Assembly: GCF_963920925.1 (NCBI RefSeq)
Contig: NZ_CAWUDI010000010.1
Coordinates: 120,731-184,730, forward strand
From: Rivularia sp963920925
Lineage (GTDB): Bacteria; Cyanobacteriota; Cyanobacteriia; Cyanobacteriales; Nostocaceae
Length of the DNA stretch: 64,000 nucleotides
Reading direction: 5' to 3'
Below the pieces are notes generated by a model. The model was not told the origin of the DNA and did not search any database. It saw nothing but the letters and a program-made list of their open reading frames with translations. The position numbers and the translations under genes are program-made. This document shows, in pieces, positions 35,656 to 46,091 of the stretch. Position 1 is the stretch's first letter. Each line of letters starts with the position of its first letter.

Positions 35656-35904
35656 TCAGTTTTCGCCTTTTGAGTGCAATTCATCATTCATAAAATTTTG
35701 TTGATAATAACCTTGTAATAAATTTTCTAATTGTGCTTCGGGGCAACATTCAATTAATGCTTCAAAAACCTCAAATAATTTGGCAGCGCTATCTCCTAAG
35801 AATGGGCTTAACCCCCAAACATCCTCTACCCAATCTTTAGGATGAGTCTCTTCAAAAATCATCCGTTCTAAAAGTTGTTTTGCTTCAGTTTTTGAAATAG
35901 ACAT
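35656..35904 (-). CDS. Small acidic protein, hypothetical
   Basis: The 82-residue acidic protein is helical (TEAKQLLERMIFEETHPKDWVEDVWGLSPFLGDSAAKLF...), with the motif HPKDWVEDVWGLSPFLG. No signal or membrane helix is present. It looks like a conserved cyanobacterial protein of unknown role. It lies 117 bases upstream of the dapL stop region's end on the same strand as dapL but is transcribed after it. Confidence 0.55.
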   Translation of the reverse strand: MSISKTEAKQLLERMIFEETHPKDWVEDVWGLSPFLGDSAAKLFEVFEALIECCPEAQLENLLQGYYQQNFMNDELHSKGEN

Positions 35905-36021
35905 TTTTAATCAATTATCAATGAACAATGAACAATTATCACCCTTATAGTGCGAATCATCAATGGGAGTGGGTCACAGTCAAGCAAGATGCCTGACTAT
36001 GATTTTCACAAAGTTTAAAAT

Positions 36022-37257
36022 CTAAACTTTAAATTTATCGGTAATCCGCTTCATTGCTTCTTCAACATTTTCTCTACTATTAAAAGCTGAAATACGGAAG
36101 TATCCTTCACCGGCAGCACCAAAACCGGAACCGGGTGTACCTACGACATTGCAAGTATTGACTAATTTATCGAAGAAATCCCAACTGCTTAATTCGTTCG
36201 GTGTTTTTACCCAAACATAAGGTGCGTTGACTCCTCCGTAAACCTGCAATCCGGCGGCGGTGAGTTTCTCGCGGATGATTTTGGCGTTTTCTAAGTAGAA
36301 GCTGACGAGTTGTTTAATTTGCTCTTGCCCTTCTTTGGAATAAACCGCTTCTGCACCGCGTTGTACTATATAAGATACGCCGTTAAATTTGGTTGATTGA
36401 CGACGATTCCACAGTTTCCACAACTCTACATCGGAACCATCGGCAGCTTTTGCGGTAAGTGTTTTGGGTACTACTGTTAAGGCGCAACGGGTTCCGGTAA
36501 AACCTGCATTTTTGGAGAAGGAACGGAATTCGATCGCGCAATCTCTGGCTCCTTCGATTTCGTAAATTGAGTGGGGAAGCTCAGAATCGGTGATGTAGGC
36601 TTCATAAGCTGCATCGAAGAAGATGATTGAGTTATTGGCTTTGGCGTAATCTACCCAAGCTTGCAAATTTTCTTTGCTAGCTGTGGCTCCCGTGGGATTG
36701 TTAGGAAAGCAAAGGTAGATTAAATCAACTTTTTGTGAAGGGATTTGAGCCGTAAAATTATTGTCGGCAGTTACTGGTAAATATACTAGCCCTTCATATT
36801 CGCCACTTTTCTTAACATCCCCTGTATTACCTGCCATGACGTTAGTGTCAACATAAACAGGATAAACAGGGTCGGTAACGGCGATAGTATTATTTTTACC
36901 AAATATTTCGAGAATATTACCCGTATCGCATTTGGAACCATCAGAAATAAAGATTTCGTCAGCGTCAATTTCACATCCCCGTGCTTGAAAGTCATGATGG
37001 GCAATCTTTTCGCGCAACCAACCATAACCTTGTTCGGGACCGTAACCATGAAATGTTTCTCGGTTGCCCATTTCCTTGGTAGCTTCTATCATCGCACTGC
37101 GACAAGCTTCCGGTAATGGTTCGGTAACATCACCAATTCCCAACTTGATGATTTTAGCATTGGGGTTAGCTTCAGCAAAAGCATTGACTCTCCGCGCAAT
37201 TTCGGGAAATAAGTAACCTGCTTTCAGCTTCAAATAATTGTCGTTAATAGTTGCCAT
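36022..37257 (-). CDS. dapL: LL-diaminopimelate aminotransferase
   Basis: The 411-residue class I/II PLP aminotransferase matches DapL, which converts tetrahydrodipicolinate to LL-diaminopimelate in one step for lysine and peptidoglycan synthesis. Motifs are KLGIGDVTEPLP, FHGYGPEQGYGWLR, FISDGSKCDTGNI, YLCFPNNPTGAT, the PLP-binding lysine in FRSFSKNAGFTGTRC, and GFGAAGEGYFRISAF. This is the pathway used by cyanobacteria and plants. The start ATG and length are normal. Confidence 0.96.
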   Translation of the reverse strand: MATINDNYLKLKAGYLFPEIARRVNAFAEANPNAKIIKLGIGDVTEPLPEACRSAMIEATKEMGNRETFHGYGPEQGYGWLREKIAHHDFQARGCEIDADEIFISDGSKCDTGNILEIFGKNNTIAVTDPVYPVYVDTNVMAGNTGDVKKSGEYEGLVYLPVTADNNFTAQIPSQKVDLIYLCFPNNPTGATASKENLQAWVDYAKANNSIIFFDAAYEAYITDSELPHSIYEIEGARDCAIEFRSFSKNAGFTGTRCALTVVPKTLTAKAADGSDVELWKLWNRRQSTKFNGVSYIVQRGAEAVYSKEGQEQIKQLVSFYLENAKIIREKLTAAGLQVYGGVNAPYVWVKTPNELSSWDFFDKLVNTCNVVGTPGSGFGAAGEGYFRISAFNSRENVEEAMKRITDKFKV

Positions 37258-37480
37258 ATTAATTCGATAAGCGCATAGTTTATCAGCTTACTGCAAAGTG
37301 GAGGGGATGAGGAGATGGGGAGAAAATAACTATTTTACTACTTGCTATTCACTACTAACTCCTAACTTCTAACTATTTACAGTGCCCTATTACCCAACAT
37401 ATTTCAAAATATATGTATAATTACTGACTATTTAAATTATTTTTTAATATTATAGAAATGACGAACAATCGGGGGTGTTT

Positions 37481-40400
37481 ATGTCAGCTAGACAAATGGA
37501 TAAGGGATGCTCGTCTTATGGGGATAATCGCAAATTGTTTGTTGTGGGTATTGGTGCATCTGCTGGTGGTTTACAGGCAATTGAAGAGTTTTTTAAAAAT
37601 ATGCCTGCTGATAGTGGTGGGGTGTTTGTGATTGTGCAGCATCTTTCTCCTAATTTCAAAAGTTTGATGAAGAAGATATTGCAACGACATACTCAGATGG
37701 AAATTTACCGAGTGGAAGACGGTATGGAGTTGGCTGCTAACTCTATTTATTTGATTCCACCAGATAAAAATTTAATTATTGAAAATGACAAATTACGTTT
37801 ACTCAAACGGGAAGATAAAAAACATTTAGGACCAAATTTTCCGATTGACTTATTTTTCAATTCTTTAGCAAAATACTATCACGAAAATGCAATTGGGGTA
37901 ATTTTATCTGGTACGGGAAGTGATGGCTCTTTGGGTTTACAAGCAATTAATGAAGCTGGGGGTATTGCTTTAGTTCAAGATCCTTCAACTGCTGAATTTC
38001 ATGGAATGCCATCGAGCGCGATCGCAGCATTGAATTTACAGAAGTTACCTCAAAAAAATTTAAACTCTACAATAACTCAAATTGATTCTCCTGCTCAATT
38101 AGCGGAGCTAATCTATAATTATTTGATTTCACCTGCATCTATGCGGCAAGAATATATCAATTCTTGTTTGGCTTTGGATGATGTTAAGCTCAAGCAAATT
38201 ACTGATATATTATCTGGATACCAACAAGTCAATTTCTCGTTTTACAAACGCAATACTTTATCAAGACGCATCAATCGTCGTTGTTTTGCTACATCTTGCA
38301 ATAACGTGCAAGAATATATTCAAGTTTTGCAGGAGTCTGATGAAGAGAAGCAGGCTTTATTTGAAGATTTATCAATTACTGTTACTAACTTTTTTCGAGA
38401 TACAGCAGCTTGGGAATATTTAGCAGAAGAAGTTATTCCCGAACTAATTGAGAAAAGTCAACCGGATGAAGAATTAAGGTTTTGGGTGAGTGGATGCGCG
38501 ACGGGGGAAGAAGCTTATTCTTTAGCTATTATAGTTGATGAAGCTTTGGAAAATTCGCCCAAAAAATTACGAGTCAAAATTTTTACTACAGACATTAATC
38601 AAAATGCTTTAGAAACAGCTGCTATTGGTATTTATCCTGCAACTATTGCTAAGAATGTGAATCCTCAAAGATTAGAAAAATACTTTATTAGTAAGAAAAA
38701 TTTATTTCAGGTTAAGCGAAAATTGCGAGATATGTTGATTTTTGCAAGTCACGACTTAACAACGGATGTGGGTTTTACTCGGATAAATTTGATTACCTGT
38801 CGCAATATATTGATTTATATGCAGCCAGAATTGCAGCGTAGAGTGCTGCAAAAATTGCATTTTTCTCTCAAAAGTCAAGGAATTTTATTTTTAGGAAATT
38901 CCGAACATCTAGGTAATTTAGAAAATGAATTTGTTCCGATCGACAGGAAATATAAGATTTACCACAAACGACGAGATATCAGTTTACATATACCAGCAAT
39001 TTCTATAGATAAGCCGGATAAAATTAGTAAGGTTGCATTTTCTAATATAGATAGTATTAGAAACAAGGGAAATCAAAGAGAATTGATGTTAGAGAAGGTG
39101 TTGAGAATTTTTTTAAATGCTAGTGAAACCACCTGCTTGATTGTTAATAATGATAATCAAGTAGTAGAAGTTTTTGAAGATTTAGCTAAAGTACTAAAAA
39201 TTCCTGTAGGAAAATTGACTAATGATGTAACGCAGCTTGTATTGCCATCTTTACAGTTACCTTTGAATACGGCTTTGTATAGAGTACGCAAAGAAAAACA
39301 TAGTGTCATTTATAAAGGAATAAAATTAGTTGAAGAAGATCATGTCCGTATAATGCAGTTGAAAATAGATTTATATGAAGATAACAGAGTAGCAGATAAT
39401 TTATATATGGTGAGTTTGTCAGAACAAAATATCTTAATACCGCTTATAAAAGGAGAAAGTTTTCAACCTGACTCTCAAGCTTCAGAGCGAATTTCGCAAC
39501 TTGAATATCAATTACAGCAAGCTGAAGAAAGTTTTCAAACGCTGGTTCAAGAATTAGAATCTATTGATGAAGAGCATCAAGCTGCTAATGAAGAATTAAC
39601 AGCTTCTAATGAAGAATTGCAAAGTACAAATGAAGAATTACATTCGGTAAACCAAGAACTTTATACAGTTAATTCGGAATATCAGTTAAAAATTAATGAA
39701 TTAATTGAACTGAACGAAGATATCAATAATTTACTTAGAAGTACAAATATCGGAGTTGTGTTTTTAGATAAACAGCTAAGAATTCGTAAGTTTACTCCTG
39801 CTGCAACTGTTGCAATTAATCTGATAGAAACAGATATCAATCGTCCTTTAAAACATCTCAGTCATAATCTCGATTGTGATAATTTTATTGAAATAATTCA
39901 GTCAGCTACCCAAACAGAGGAAACATTAGATTTAGAAACCAAGCTTGCTGATTTTGATAAATATTTATTGATGCGGATTAATCCTTATATTAAGGATAAC
40001 GGTAGTGTTGATGGTGTAGTGCTTAGTTTTATTGACATTAATGAAATTAAAACGGCTCAAAATAAACTGCAAGAAACTTTTGATGCACTACAAGATGCGA
40101 ACACAAAATTAAACCAAAAGCAAGCAGAATTTGAAGCAATTTTTAATTCTTTACCCGATGCTTTAATCCTTACCGATGATACTCGCTGCATCAGAATGTT
40201 AAATCCCGGATTTACTAATTTGTTTGGCTATCAACGTGAAGCTTTAATTGGCAAAAGTCCAGAAGTATTATATCCAAATTCAGACGATTTTCACAAATAT
40301 AGATTTGAATTAAGCGATGCAAACTGCGATATTGATGCTGAATCCTGCGAAATTAAGCCTTATGAAATTAACTTCCGTCGTCGCAATGGAGAAATTTTTG

Positions 40401-42775
40401 TCAGCGAAACTTTAAAAACCGCTGTTAAAGATAGTCAAGGTAATGTTTTCGGCTTTTTAAAATTAATTCGAGATATCAGTTATCGCAAACAGGCTGAAGC
40501 CGATTTACGCAATAGTGAAGAAAGGTTTCGCAGTTTGTATTTAAGAACGCCGGTGATGCTACATTCGATGGATAAAGATGGTAAAATTATTGATGCAAGT
40601 AACTATTGGCTCGATAAACTGGGTTACGAACGTCAAGAAGTTATCGGTAAGAAATTTATTAGTTTTCTCACTTGTGAATCCCGTAGCTTTGCAGAAGTTA
40701 TTTTACCCGAATTTTTCCGTAACGGTAGCTGTTGGGATATTCCTTATCAATTTGTATGCAAAAACGGCGAAGTTATTGACACCCTGCTAAGTGCGATCGC
40801 AGATAAGGATGAAAACGAAGTTATAATACGCACTTTAGCGGTAATCATTGATATTACCGAACGTAAAAAAGCCGAAGCTGCATTACGTGAAAGTGAAGCT
40901 CGGTTTAAAACGATGGCTGATAGCGCTCCCGTACTTATTTGGATGTGTGATGCAAATAGTAAAGCGGTATTTTTTAACAAAGCATGGTTGGAGTTTACTG
41001 GGAATAGTTTAGAGCAGCAACTTGGTGAAGCTTGGCTCGAAAGTATTCACGCTGAAGATCGAAATTTATGCTACGAAACTCTATGTAGGGTAAGTGATGA
41101 AAGTCAACCGATTGAAATACAGTTCCGCATTCGGGGAGTTGACGCACAATATTATTGGATGCTGGGTAGGCAAGTTGCTCGGTTAAATGTCGAAGGTGAA
41201 ATAATTGGCTATATTGGTTCCTGCATTGATATTACCGCAATCGAAAATGCTAAAGAACAGCTTACCCTGGCAAATTATCAGTTAGAAAAAAGTGCCATGC
41301 AGTTATCCCGTGCTAAAGAAGCAGCAGAAAGCACCAATCAAGCAAAAAGTTCTTTTATTGCTCATATGAGCCACGAATTAAGAACACCTTTAAATGGGAT
41401 TTTAGGTTTTGCTCAAATTCTTCAGGCAGATGATACTCTTACCAAAGAACAGCTTCAAAAAATAGATACGATTCATCAATCCGGTGAGCATTTACTGACA
41501 TTGCTCAACGATATATTGAATCTGTCAAAGATTGAAGCTAATCAGTTAGAATTAGAACTAAAAGATATCCCATTTCCACTGTTTATAGAAAAAATAAATT
41601 CTATAATTAATGTCCGCGCTCAACAAAAAAATATTGCTTTTAATTATCAAGCTTTATCACCTCTACCTGCTGTAATTAGAGGTGATGAAACTCGTTTAAG
41701 ACAAGTATTGCTCAATTTATTAGGTAATGCTGTTAAGTTTACTGACAAAGGTGACATTAATTTTTCTGTCAGCAATTTAGGAAAATGCGAAGAATCTACT
41801 CGGAATAACAAAGACTGTCTGATTCGTTTTAAAATCGCAGATACGGGAATTGGTATCCTCCCAGAAAAAGCGAAGGAAATCTTTTTACCATTCCATCAAT
41901 TAACCCAAGATGATTCTATTAATGAAGGTAGCGGATTGGGTTTGACTATTAGTCAAGAAATCGTCAATCTCATGGGGGGAGAAATTATTGTAGACAGTAC
42001 TCCAGGAAAAGGAAGTGCATTTTATTTTGACATTTGTGTCTCAGAAATAGAGAATGCTCAAATCAATACCGATATTAACTTAGAAATACAGCCTATCGGT
42101 ATCAAAGGTAAACATCCAAAAGTACTAGTTATAGATGATAATAAAATTAACCGTGCTGTTGTCACTAGTTATTTAGAAAATTTAGGTTTTCAAATTGATC
42201 GAGCTATCAACGGTAAACAAGGCTTAGAAAAAGTTGAAAGTTTCAAGCCGGATTTAATTTTGATGGATTTAGTCATGCCAGTCATGGATGGTTTTGAAGC
42301 AACCCAAGCCCTAAGAAACAATCCTCAATTTAAAGATTTGCCAATTATCGCGGTTTCTGCTAATGCGATGTTTGATGCTCAACTTTCCAGCTATCGTACT
42401 GGATGTAATGCATTTTTATCGAAACCTATAGACTTAAAACTACTGATAAAATCCATAGCCCAATTTGTAGAAATAGAATGGATTTATCCTTCCTCTTCTA
42501 AATTACCATCATTTGATCGGGACAGCAAACCTAACGAAATTGCTGCTTACCAAGATACTAATACCCTGGAGCCTATAGTACCTCCATCCGAAGAGCAACT
42601 AACACACCTCATACATTTAACTCAAATAGGGGATATAGAAGCAATTATTGAGTTTGCAGAGCATCTTGAAGAATTAGATACTAAATACCTTTCATTTATT
42701 AAGAAAGTTTGCGGGCTTGCTCAAAGTTTTCAGCAACACAAATTATTAAAATTTCTGGAAGATTTGCTTAAATAA
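37481..42775 (+). CDS. CheB-CheR-PAS hybrid sensor histidine kinase/response regulator
   Basis: The 1764-residue protein has in order: a CheB methylesterase domain (about 20-205, with GASAGG, QHLSP and GTGSDGS giving the Ser-His-Asp triad); a CheR methyltransferase domain (about 225-495, with VTNFFRD, SGCATGEEAYS and TCRNILIYMQ); a coiled coil (about 668-755, EELTASNEELQSTNEELHSV); about four PAS domains (755-1275); HisKA with His1298 (SHELRTP); HATPase with GSGLGLTIS; and a REC domain with Asp1596. A short C-terminal tail follows. CheB/CheR fused to a kinase is a known sensor type without separate chemoreceptors. The ATG is preceded by GGGGG; GTG 37475 is an alternative. Confidence 0.93.
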   Translation: MSARQMDKGCSSYGDNRKLFVVGIGASAGGLQAIEEFFKNMPADSGGVFVIVQHLSPNFKSLMKKILQRHTQMEIYRVEDGMELAANSIYLIPPDKNLIIENDKLRLLKREDKKHLGPNFPIDLFFNSLAKYYHENAIGVILSGTGSDGSLGLQAINEAGGIALVQDPSTAEFHGMPSSAIAALNLQKLPQKNLNSTITQIDSPAQLAELIYNYLISPASMRQEYINSCLALDDVKLKQITDILSGYQQVNFSFYKRNTLSRRINRRCFATSCNNVQEYIQVLQESDEEKQALFEDLSITVTNFFRDTAAWEYLAEEVIPELIEKSQPDEELRFWVSGCATGEEAYSLAIIVDEALENSPKKLRVKIFTTDINQNALETAAIGIYPATIAKNVNPQRLEKYFISKKNLFQVKRKLRDMLIFASHDLTTDVGFTRINLITCRNILIYMQPELQRRVLQKLHFSLKSQGILFLGNSEHLGNLENEFVPIDRKYKIYHKRRDISLHIPAISIDKPDKISKVAFSNIDSIRNKGNQRELMLEKVLRIFLNASETTCLIVNNDNQVVEVFEDLAKVLKIPVGKLTNDVTQLVLPSLQLPLNTALYRVRKEKHSVIYKGIKLVEEDHVRIMQLKIDLYEDNRVADNLYMVSLSEQNILIPLIKGESFQPDSQASERISQLEYQLQQAEESFQTLVQELESIDEEHQAANEELTASNEELQSTNEELHSVNQELYTVNSEYQLKINELIELNEDINNLLRSTNIGVVFLDKQLRIRKFTPAATVAINLIETDINRPLKHLSHNLDCDNFIEIIQSATQTEETLDLETKLADFDKYLLMRINPYIKDNGSVDGVVLSFIDINEIKTAQNKLQETFDALQDANTKLNQKQAEFEAIFNSLPDALILTDDTRCIRMLNPGFTNLFGYQREALIGKSPEVLYPNSDDFHKYRFELSDANCDIDAESCEIKPYEINFRRRNGEIFVSETLKTAVKDSQGNVFGFLKLIRDISYRKQAEADLRNSEERFRSLYLRTPVMLHSMDKDGKIIDASNYWLDKLGYERQEVIGKKFISFLTCESRSFAEVILPEFFRNGSCWDIPYQFVCKNGEVIDTLLSAIADKDENEVIIRTLAVIIDITERKKAEAALRESEARFKTMADSAPVLIWMCDANSKAVFFNKAWLEFTGNSLEQQLGEAWLESIHAEDRNLCYETLCRVSDESQPIEIQFRIRGVDAQYYWMLGRQVARLNVEGEIIGYIGSCIDITAIENAKEQLTLANYQLEKSAMQLSRAKEAAESTNQAKSSFIAHMSHELRTPLNGILGFAQILQADDTLTKEQLQKIDTIHQSGEHLLTLLNDILNLSKIEANQLELELKDIPFPLFIEKINSIINVRAQQKNIAFNYQALSPLPAVIRGDETRLRQVLLNLLGNAVKFTDKGDINFSVSNLGKCEESTRNNKDCLIRFKIADTGIGILPEKAKEIFLPFHQLTQDDSINEGSGLGLTISQEIVNLMGGEIIVDSTPGKGSAFYFDICVSEIENAQINTDINLEIQPIGIKGKHPKVLVIDDNKINRAVVTSYLENLGFQIDRAINGKQGLEKVESFKPDLILMDLVMPVMDGFEATQALRNNPQFKDLPIIAVSANAMFDAQLSSYRTGCNAFLSKPIDLKLLIKSIAQFVEIEWIYPSSSKLPSFDRDSKPNEIAAYQDTNTLEPIVPPSEEQLTHLIHLTQIGDIEAIIEFAEHLEELDTKYLSFIKKVCGLAQSFQQHKLLKFLEDLLK

Positions 42776-43399
42776 GTACTGCATTGGCGTAATTCAGTAT
42801 TTTCACTATTGAATACCTGTAAAATTACTGTGAATATGAAAATGTAATCTAGTTTACATTTAAAGTATGCAGAGATTTTCTTACGTATATGTTTGTGTTT
42901 AGGATAAGAGTATGCATAGCACTTGAGGCTTAAGTACGATACATCTTAAAACTTTATTGCTTTTTGTCCTGAAAAGTTTAACTTCTTTATAGTAAATTTT
43001 TTCAGCGCATATATATATAGTTGTGCGGATAATATTGATACAAGTCTAATAAAAATTTGCCACATTTAAGCAAAAGCTCCATAACTAATTTTTTATTAGT
43101 TATTTTACACATCTTTCAATCTAATCATGATTAGACATCTCCGGAAAAGAAAAAGAACTGTATACAAACCTCTCCCCCAGTGGGGGAGAGGCTTAAAACC
43201 CCATTCCCTCATAGGGAAGGGGGGTAGGGGGGCTCGCGGTTTGTGTGTAATTTAAAACCATAGAAATGTTTTCCGGAGATGTCTATTAATAATTGCAAAA
43301 AAAATTAATCTGAAAATAATTTTATTGAAATGTTCGTTAAACTAACTGAGTAAATATTTTTTACTACTTATTCTAACTATCAGTTCTGAAATTAAGATA
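42776..43399. other. Gap between two signalling genes, contains a MITE
   Basis: 624 bases without a convincing gene. The only structure seen is the inverted-repeat element at 43132-43285. The rest is AT-rich. Confidence 0.5.
43132..43285. mobile_element. MITE-like element with 17-bp perfect terminal inverted repeats
   Basis: TAGACATCTCCGGAAAA (43132-43148) is repeated exactly, inverted, at 43269-43285. The 154-bp unit includes CTCTCCCCCAGTGGGGGAGAG, itself a palindrome, and a C-run/G-run hairpin. It has no coding capacity. Exact ends indicate recent spread by a transposase supplied from elsewhere. Confidence 0.7.
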
Positions 43400-45808
43400 A
43401 TGATAATAATCGATAATCATCTAAATCAGAATAACTTGCTGATTAGAGAAGGTACATCTACCAAAAGTATTATGTTCGCAAAACCAGAAGAGATAGCTGA
43501 TAAATATAAAGGAATAGTATTAGTTGTTGACGATACTCCAAATAATTTAAACGTTTTATTTAGCCATTTACGCTCAGCTGGATTTAAAGTACTAGTTGCT
43601 CAAACTGGTAATAATGCTCTTAAAAGCGCAGAATATAGTAAACCAGATTTAATTTTGCTCGATATTTTGATGTCTGGTATAGACGGTTTTGAAACTTGTC
43701 GTCGCTTGAAAAATAATCATATAACTAAAGACATTCCTGTGATATTTATGACTGGTTTGTCGGATAGTATCAATAAAGTACGTGGATTTGAATTAGGTGC
43801 TGTAGACTATGTAACTAAACCGATTCAAAAAGAAGAATTAATTGCTCGCATTCAGACTCATATTAGTCTGGAAAAATGTCGTCATAATTTGGTAGAACAA
43901 AACGCTCTTTTACAAAAGCAAGCACAACAAGAAAAACTGTTATTTCAACTTTCCGAACGGATTCGCGATTCCTTAGATGTTGATTTCATTATCAAAACTG
44001 CTGCTAAAGAAATTTTACAATTTTTAGAGTGCGACCGTGTTATTATCAGTCGCTTAGACAATAATAGTAGTTATATTGAAGAACAAGCTACTAAGCCTGA
44101 AATATCTGAAATACCTCAAGAGAGCATTGTTCATAAGTATTTTATTCAAGATAAAGAAAATATTGCCCAATTTATCAGAGGTGAAATTAAAGCAATAGAT
44201 GATATTGAAGAATCAAATTTAGGCTGCTTATTTTTGAAAAATTTACAGCATTTTGAGGTGAAAGCGGCTTTAACTATACCAATAATTTTCAAAAGTAACA
44301 ACAATCATGAGATTTTAACACATAAAACAAGTTTTTTATGGGGATTTATCACAGTACATCAATGCAATAAAACCAGAAAATGGGAATCCGAAGAAATTCA
44401 ATTTCTTCAAAACTTAGTAAATCAATTAGCAATCGGAATTCAGCAAGGAAGATTATATTATAAACTTAGTACAGCTAATATAGAATTAAAACAACTTGCT
44501 TTGTGCGACCCCTTAACTAAAGTTTTTAATCGTCGTTTCTTTGACGAGAAACTGCTTCAAGAATGGAGTCGTTTACGACGTATTCCTTCACCGTTATCTA
44601 TAATTATGTGCGATGTTGACTGCTTCAAATCGTATAATGATACATACGGACATCAAGCAGGAGACAAATGTTTGGGAATGATTGCCGATGCTATTTCTAG
44701 TATGGCAAAGCGTCCAGCTGACTGCGTGGCTAGATATGGAGGTGAGGAATTTGTGATTATTTTACCTTATACTCCACCAAGAGGTGCTTTAAAAGTTGCA
44801 GAAGCGATTAGAAATAAAATAAAAGCATTAAATATTCCTCATAGTAGTTCTTCAGTATCTTCAATAGTTACTGTCAGTATGGGAATTGCTGGTTCGATTC
44901 CTAATAACGAAGACAATCCTATTTTATTAGTAGAAGCTGCCGACCATGCTTTATACTTAGCGAAGGCACAGGGACGCAATAGAGAACAGATATATATGCA
45001 CGAGATAGCTAGAGAAAAATCTAGAAAGAATTCTCAGCTATTATGGGTAAAGAAATTACGTCAGGCTATAGAAAAAAATCGGTTTCGTTTATACACTCAG
45101 CCAATTATTCCTTTAGATAAGGATAATCACACAATACATCATGAAGTTCTGCTTCGACTATTAGATGATAACGGTAAAATAATCTTACCAGAAGAGTTTT
45201 TAGAGATAGCTCATCTATATTCAATGATGCCTAGAATCGACTTATGGGTAATTGATAATTTATTTAATTATTTAAGTAATGCTAATTTTACTAATTGGGA
45301 CAATATATGCTTTTCTGTAAATATTTCTGGCGCATCTCTAAATGATAATGAATTCTTCCGATATTTATACCAAAAATTTCAACACCACAAGCTTCCTCCA
45401 CAATTATTCTGTTTTGAAATTACAGAAACTATCGCAATTAATAACTTATCTCAAGCATCAAAGTTTATAAATACTCTTAAATCTTTAGGATGTTCCTTTG
45501 CTTTAGATGATTTCGGGAAAGGAATGTCATCGCTAACTTATTTAAAGAATCTTCCCGTAGACTATTTAAAAATAGATGGTTCATTTATTAAAGAAATTCA
45601 TACCGAAACTGTTACGAAAGCAATGGTACAGGCAATACATTATTTAGCAAAAGCTCTTGGAGTTAAGACAATAGCAGAATTTGCTGAAAACCAAGATATT
45701 GTCGATATTTTAGAGGAATTGCATATTGACTATGCACAAGGTTATCACTTCGGTAAACCTAGTCTAATTAACTCTTCTTCTTTTTCTATTTTGGAAACAG
45801 CTTGTTGA
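43400..45808 (+). CDS. REC-GAF-GGDEF-EAL cyclic-di-GMP signalling protein
   Basis: The 802-residue protein has a receiver domain (about 45-160, Asp88 in LILLDILMSG), a GAF domain (about 185-355), a diguanylate cyclase domain (about 365-535) with the intact GGEEF motif and an inhibitory RxxD site five residues upstream (RPAD), and an EAL phosphodiesterase domain (about 550-795). In the EAL domain the signature reads EVLLR rather than EALLR, but ETxxI, DDFGKG, LKID and QGYHFG are kept, so both activities are possible. It lies 624 bases after the CheB/CheR kinase on the same strand, a likely partner by context only. Confidence 0.93.
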   Translation: MIIIDNHLNQNNLLIREGTSTKSIMFAKPEEIADKYKGIVLVVDDTPNNLNVLFSHLRSAGFKVLVAQTGNNALKSAEYSKPDLILLDILMSGIDGFETCRRLKNNHITKDIPVIFMTGLSDSINKVRGFELGAVDYVTKPIQKEELIARIQTHISLEKCRHNLVEQNALLQKQAQQEKLLFQLSERIRDSLDVDFIIKTAAKEILQFLECDRVIISRLDNNSSYIEEQATKPEISEIPQESIVHKYFIQDKENIAQFIRGEIKAIDDIEESNLGCLFLKNLQHFEVKAALTIPIIFKSNNNHEILTHKTSFLWGFITVHQCNKTRKWESEEIQFLQNLVNQLAIGIQQGRLYYKLSTANIELKQLALCDPLTKVFNRRFFDEKLLQEWSRLRRIPSPLSIIMCDVDCFKSYNDTYGHQAGDKCLGMIADAISSMAKRPADCVARYGGEEFVIILPYTPPRGALKVAEAIRNKIKALNIPHSSSSVSSIVTVSMGIAGSIPNNEDNPILLVEAADHALYLAKAQGRNREQIYMHEIAREKSRKNSQLLWVKKLRQAIEKNRFRLYTQPIIPLDKDNHTIHHEVLLRLLDDNGKIILPEEFLEIAHLYSMMPRIDLWVIDNLFNYLSNANFTNWDNICFSVNISGASLNDNEFFRYLYQKFQHHKLPPQLFCFEITETIAINNLSQASKFINTLKSLGCSFALDDFGKGMSSLTYLKNLPVDYLKIDGSFIKEIHTETVTKAMVQAIHYLAKALGVKTIAEFAENQDIVDILEELHIDYAQGYHFGKPSLINSSSFSILETAC

Positions 45809-45861
45809 ACAGTTATCAGTTATCAGTTATTAGTTACTAAGTACAAATTAAGAAATTAGAA

Positions 45862-45884
45862 TCTCCTCGACTTTAGTCAGGAGA
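45862..45884. repeat. Strong hairpin downstream of the GGDEF-EAL gene
   Basis: TCTCCT-C-GACT (45862-45872) pairs with AGTC-AGGAGA (45875-45884), giving ten base pairs with one bulge and a two-base loop. It is 54 bases past the gene and may be a terminator without a T-run, or an IS200/IS605-type end hairpin. Confidence 0.4.
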
Positions 45885-45964
45885 GAAGTTAACGTCGCTA
45901 CTAATACTAAATTGAGTTGATGAAAAACAGACTATTTTCTAATTACTGGTAACTGTTCGCTGTA

Positions 45965-46090
45965 TGTCCCTTTCGGGACACGCGCAATACCTACGGTACG
46001 CTCCGCTAACCGCGTGTATCGCCGCCCTCCGGGCGACGCAAGCCTTACTCGCGGCACGACTCGTTAAAGTAACGCTAACACTGTTGACTA
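45965..46090. repeat. Dispersed palindrome-rich repeat
   Basis: GTCCCTTTCGGGAC is a perfect hairpin (about 45966-45979), and CGCCCTCCGGGCG another (about 46023-46035). The segment GGGACACGCGCAATACC...CTCCGCTA (45975-46008) recurs inverted at 53717-53749. It is a GC-rich repeat of the type that interrupts cyanobacterial intergenic DNA. Confidence 0.7.
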
Positions 46091-46091
46091 T

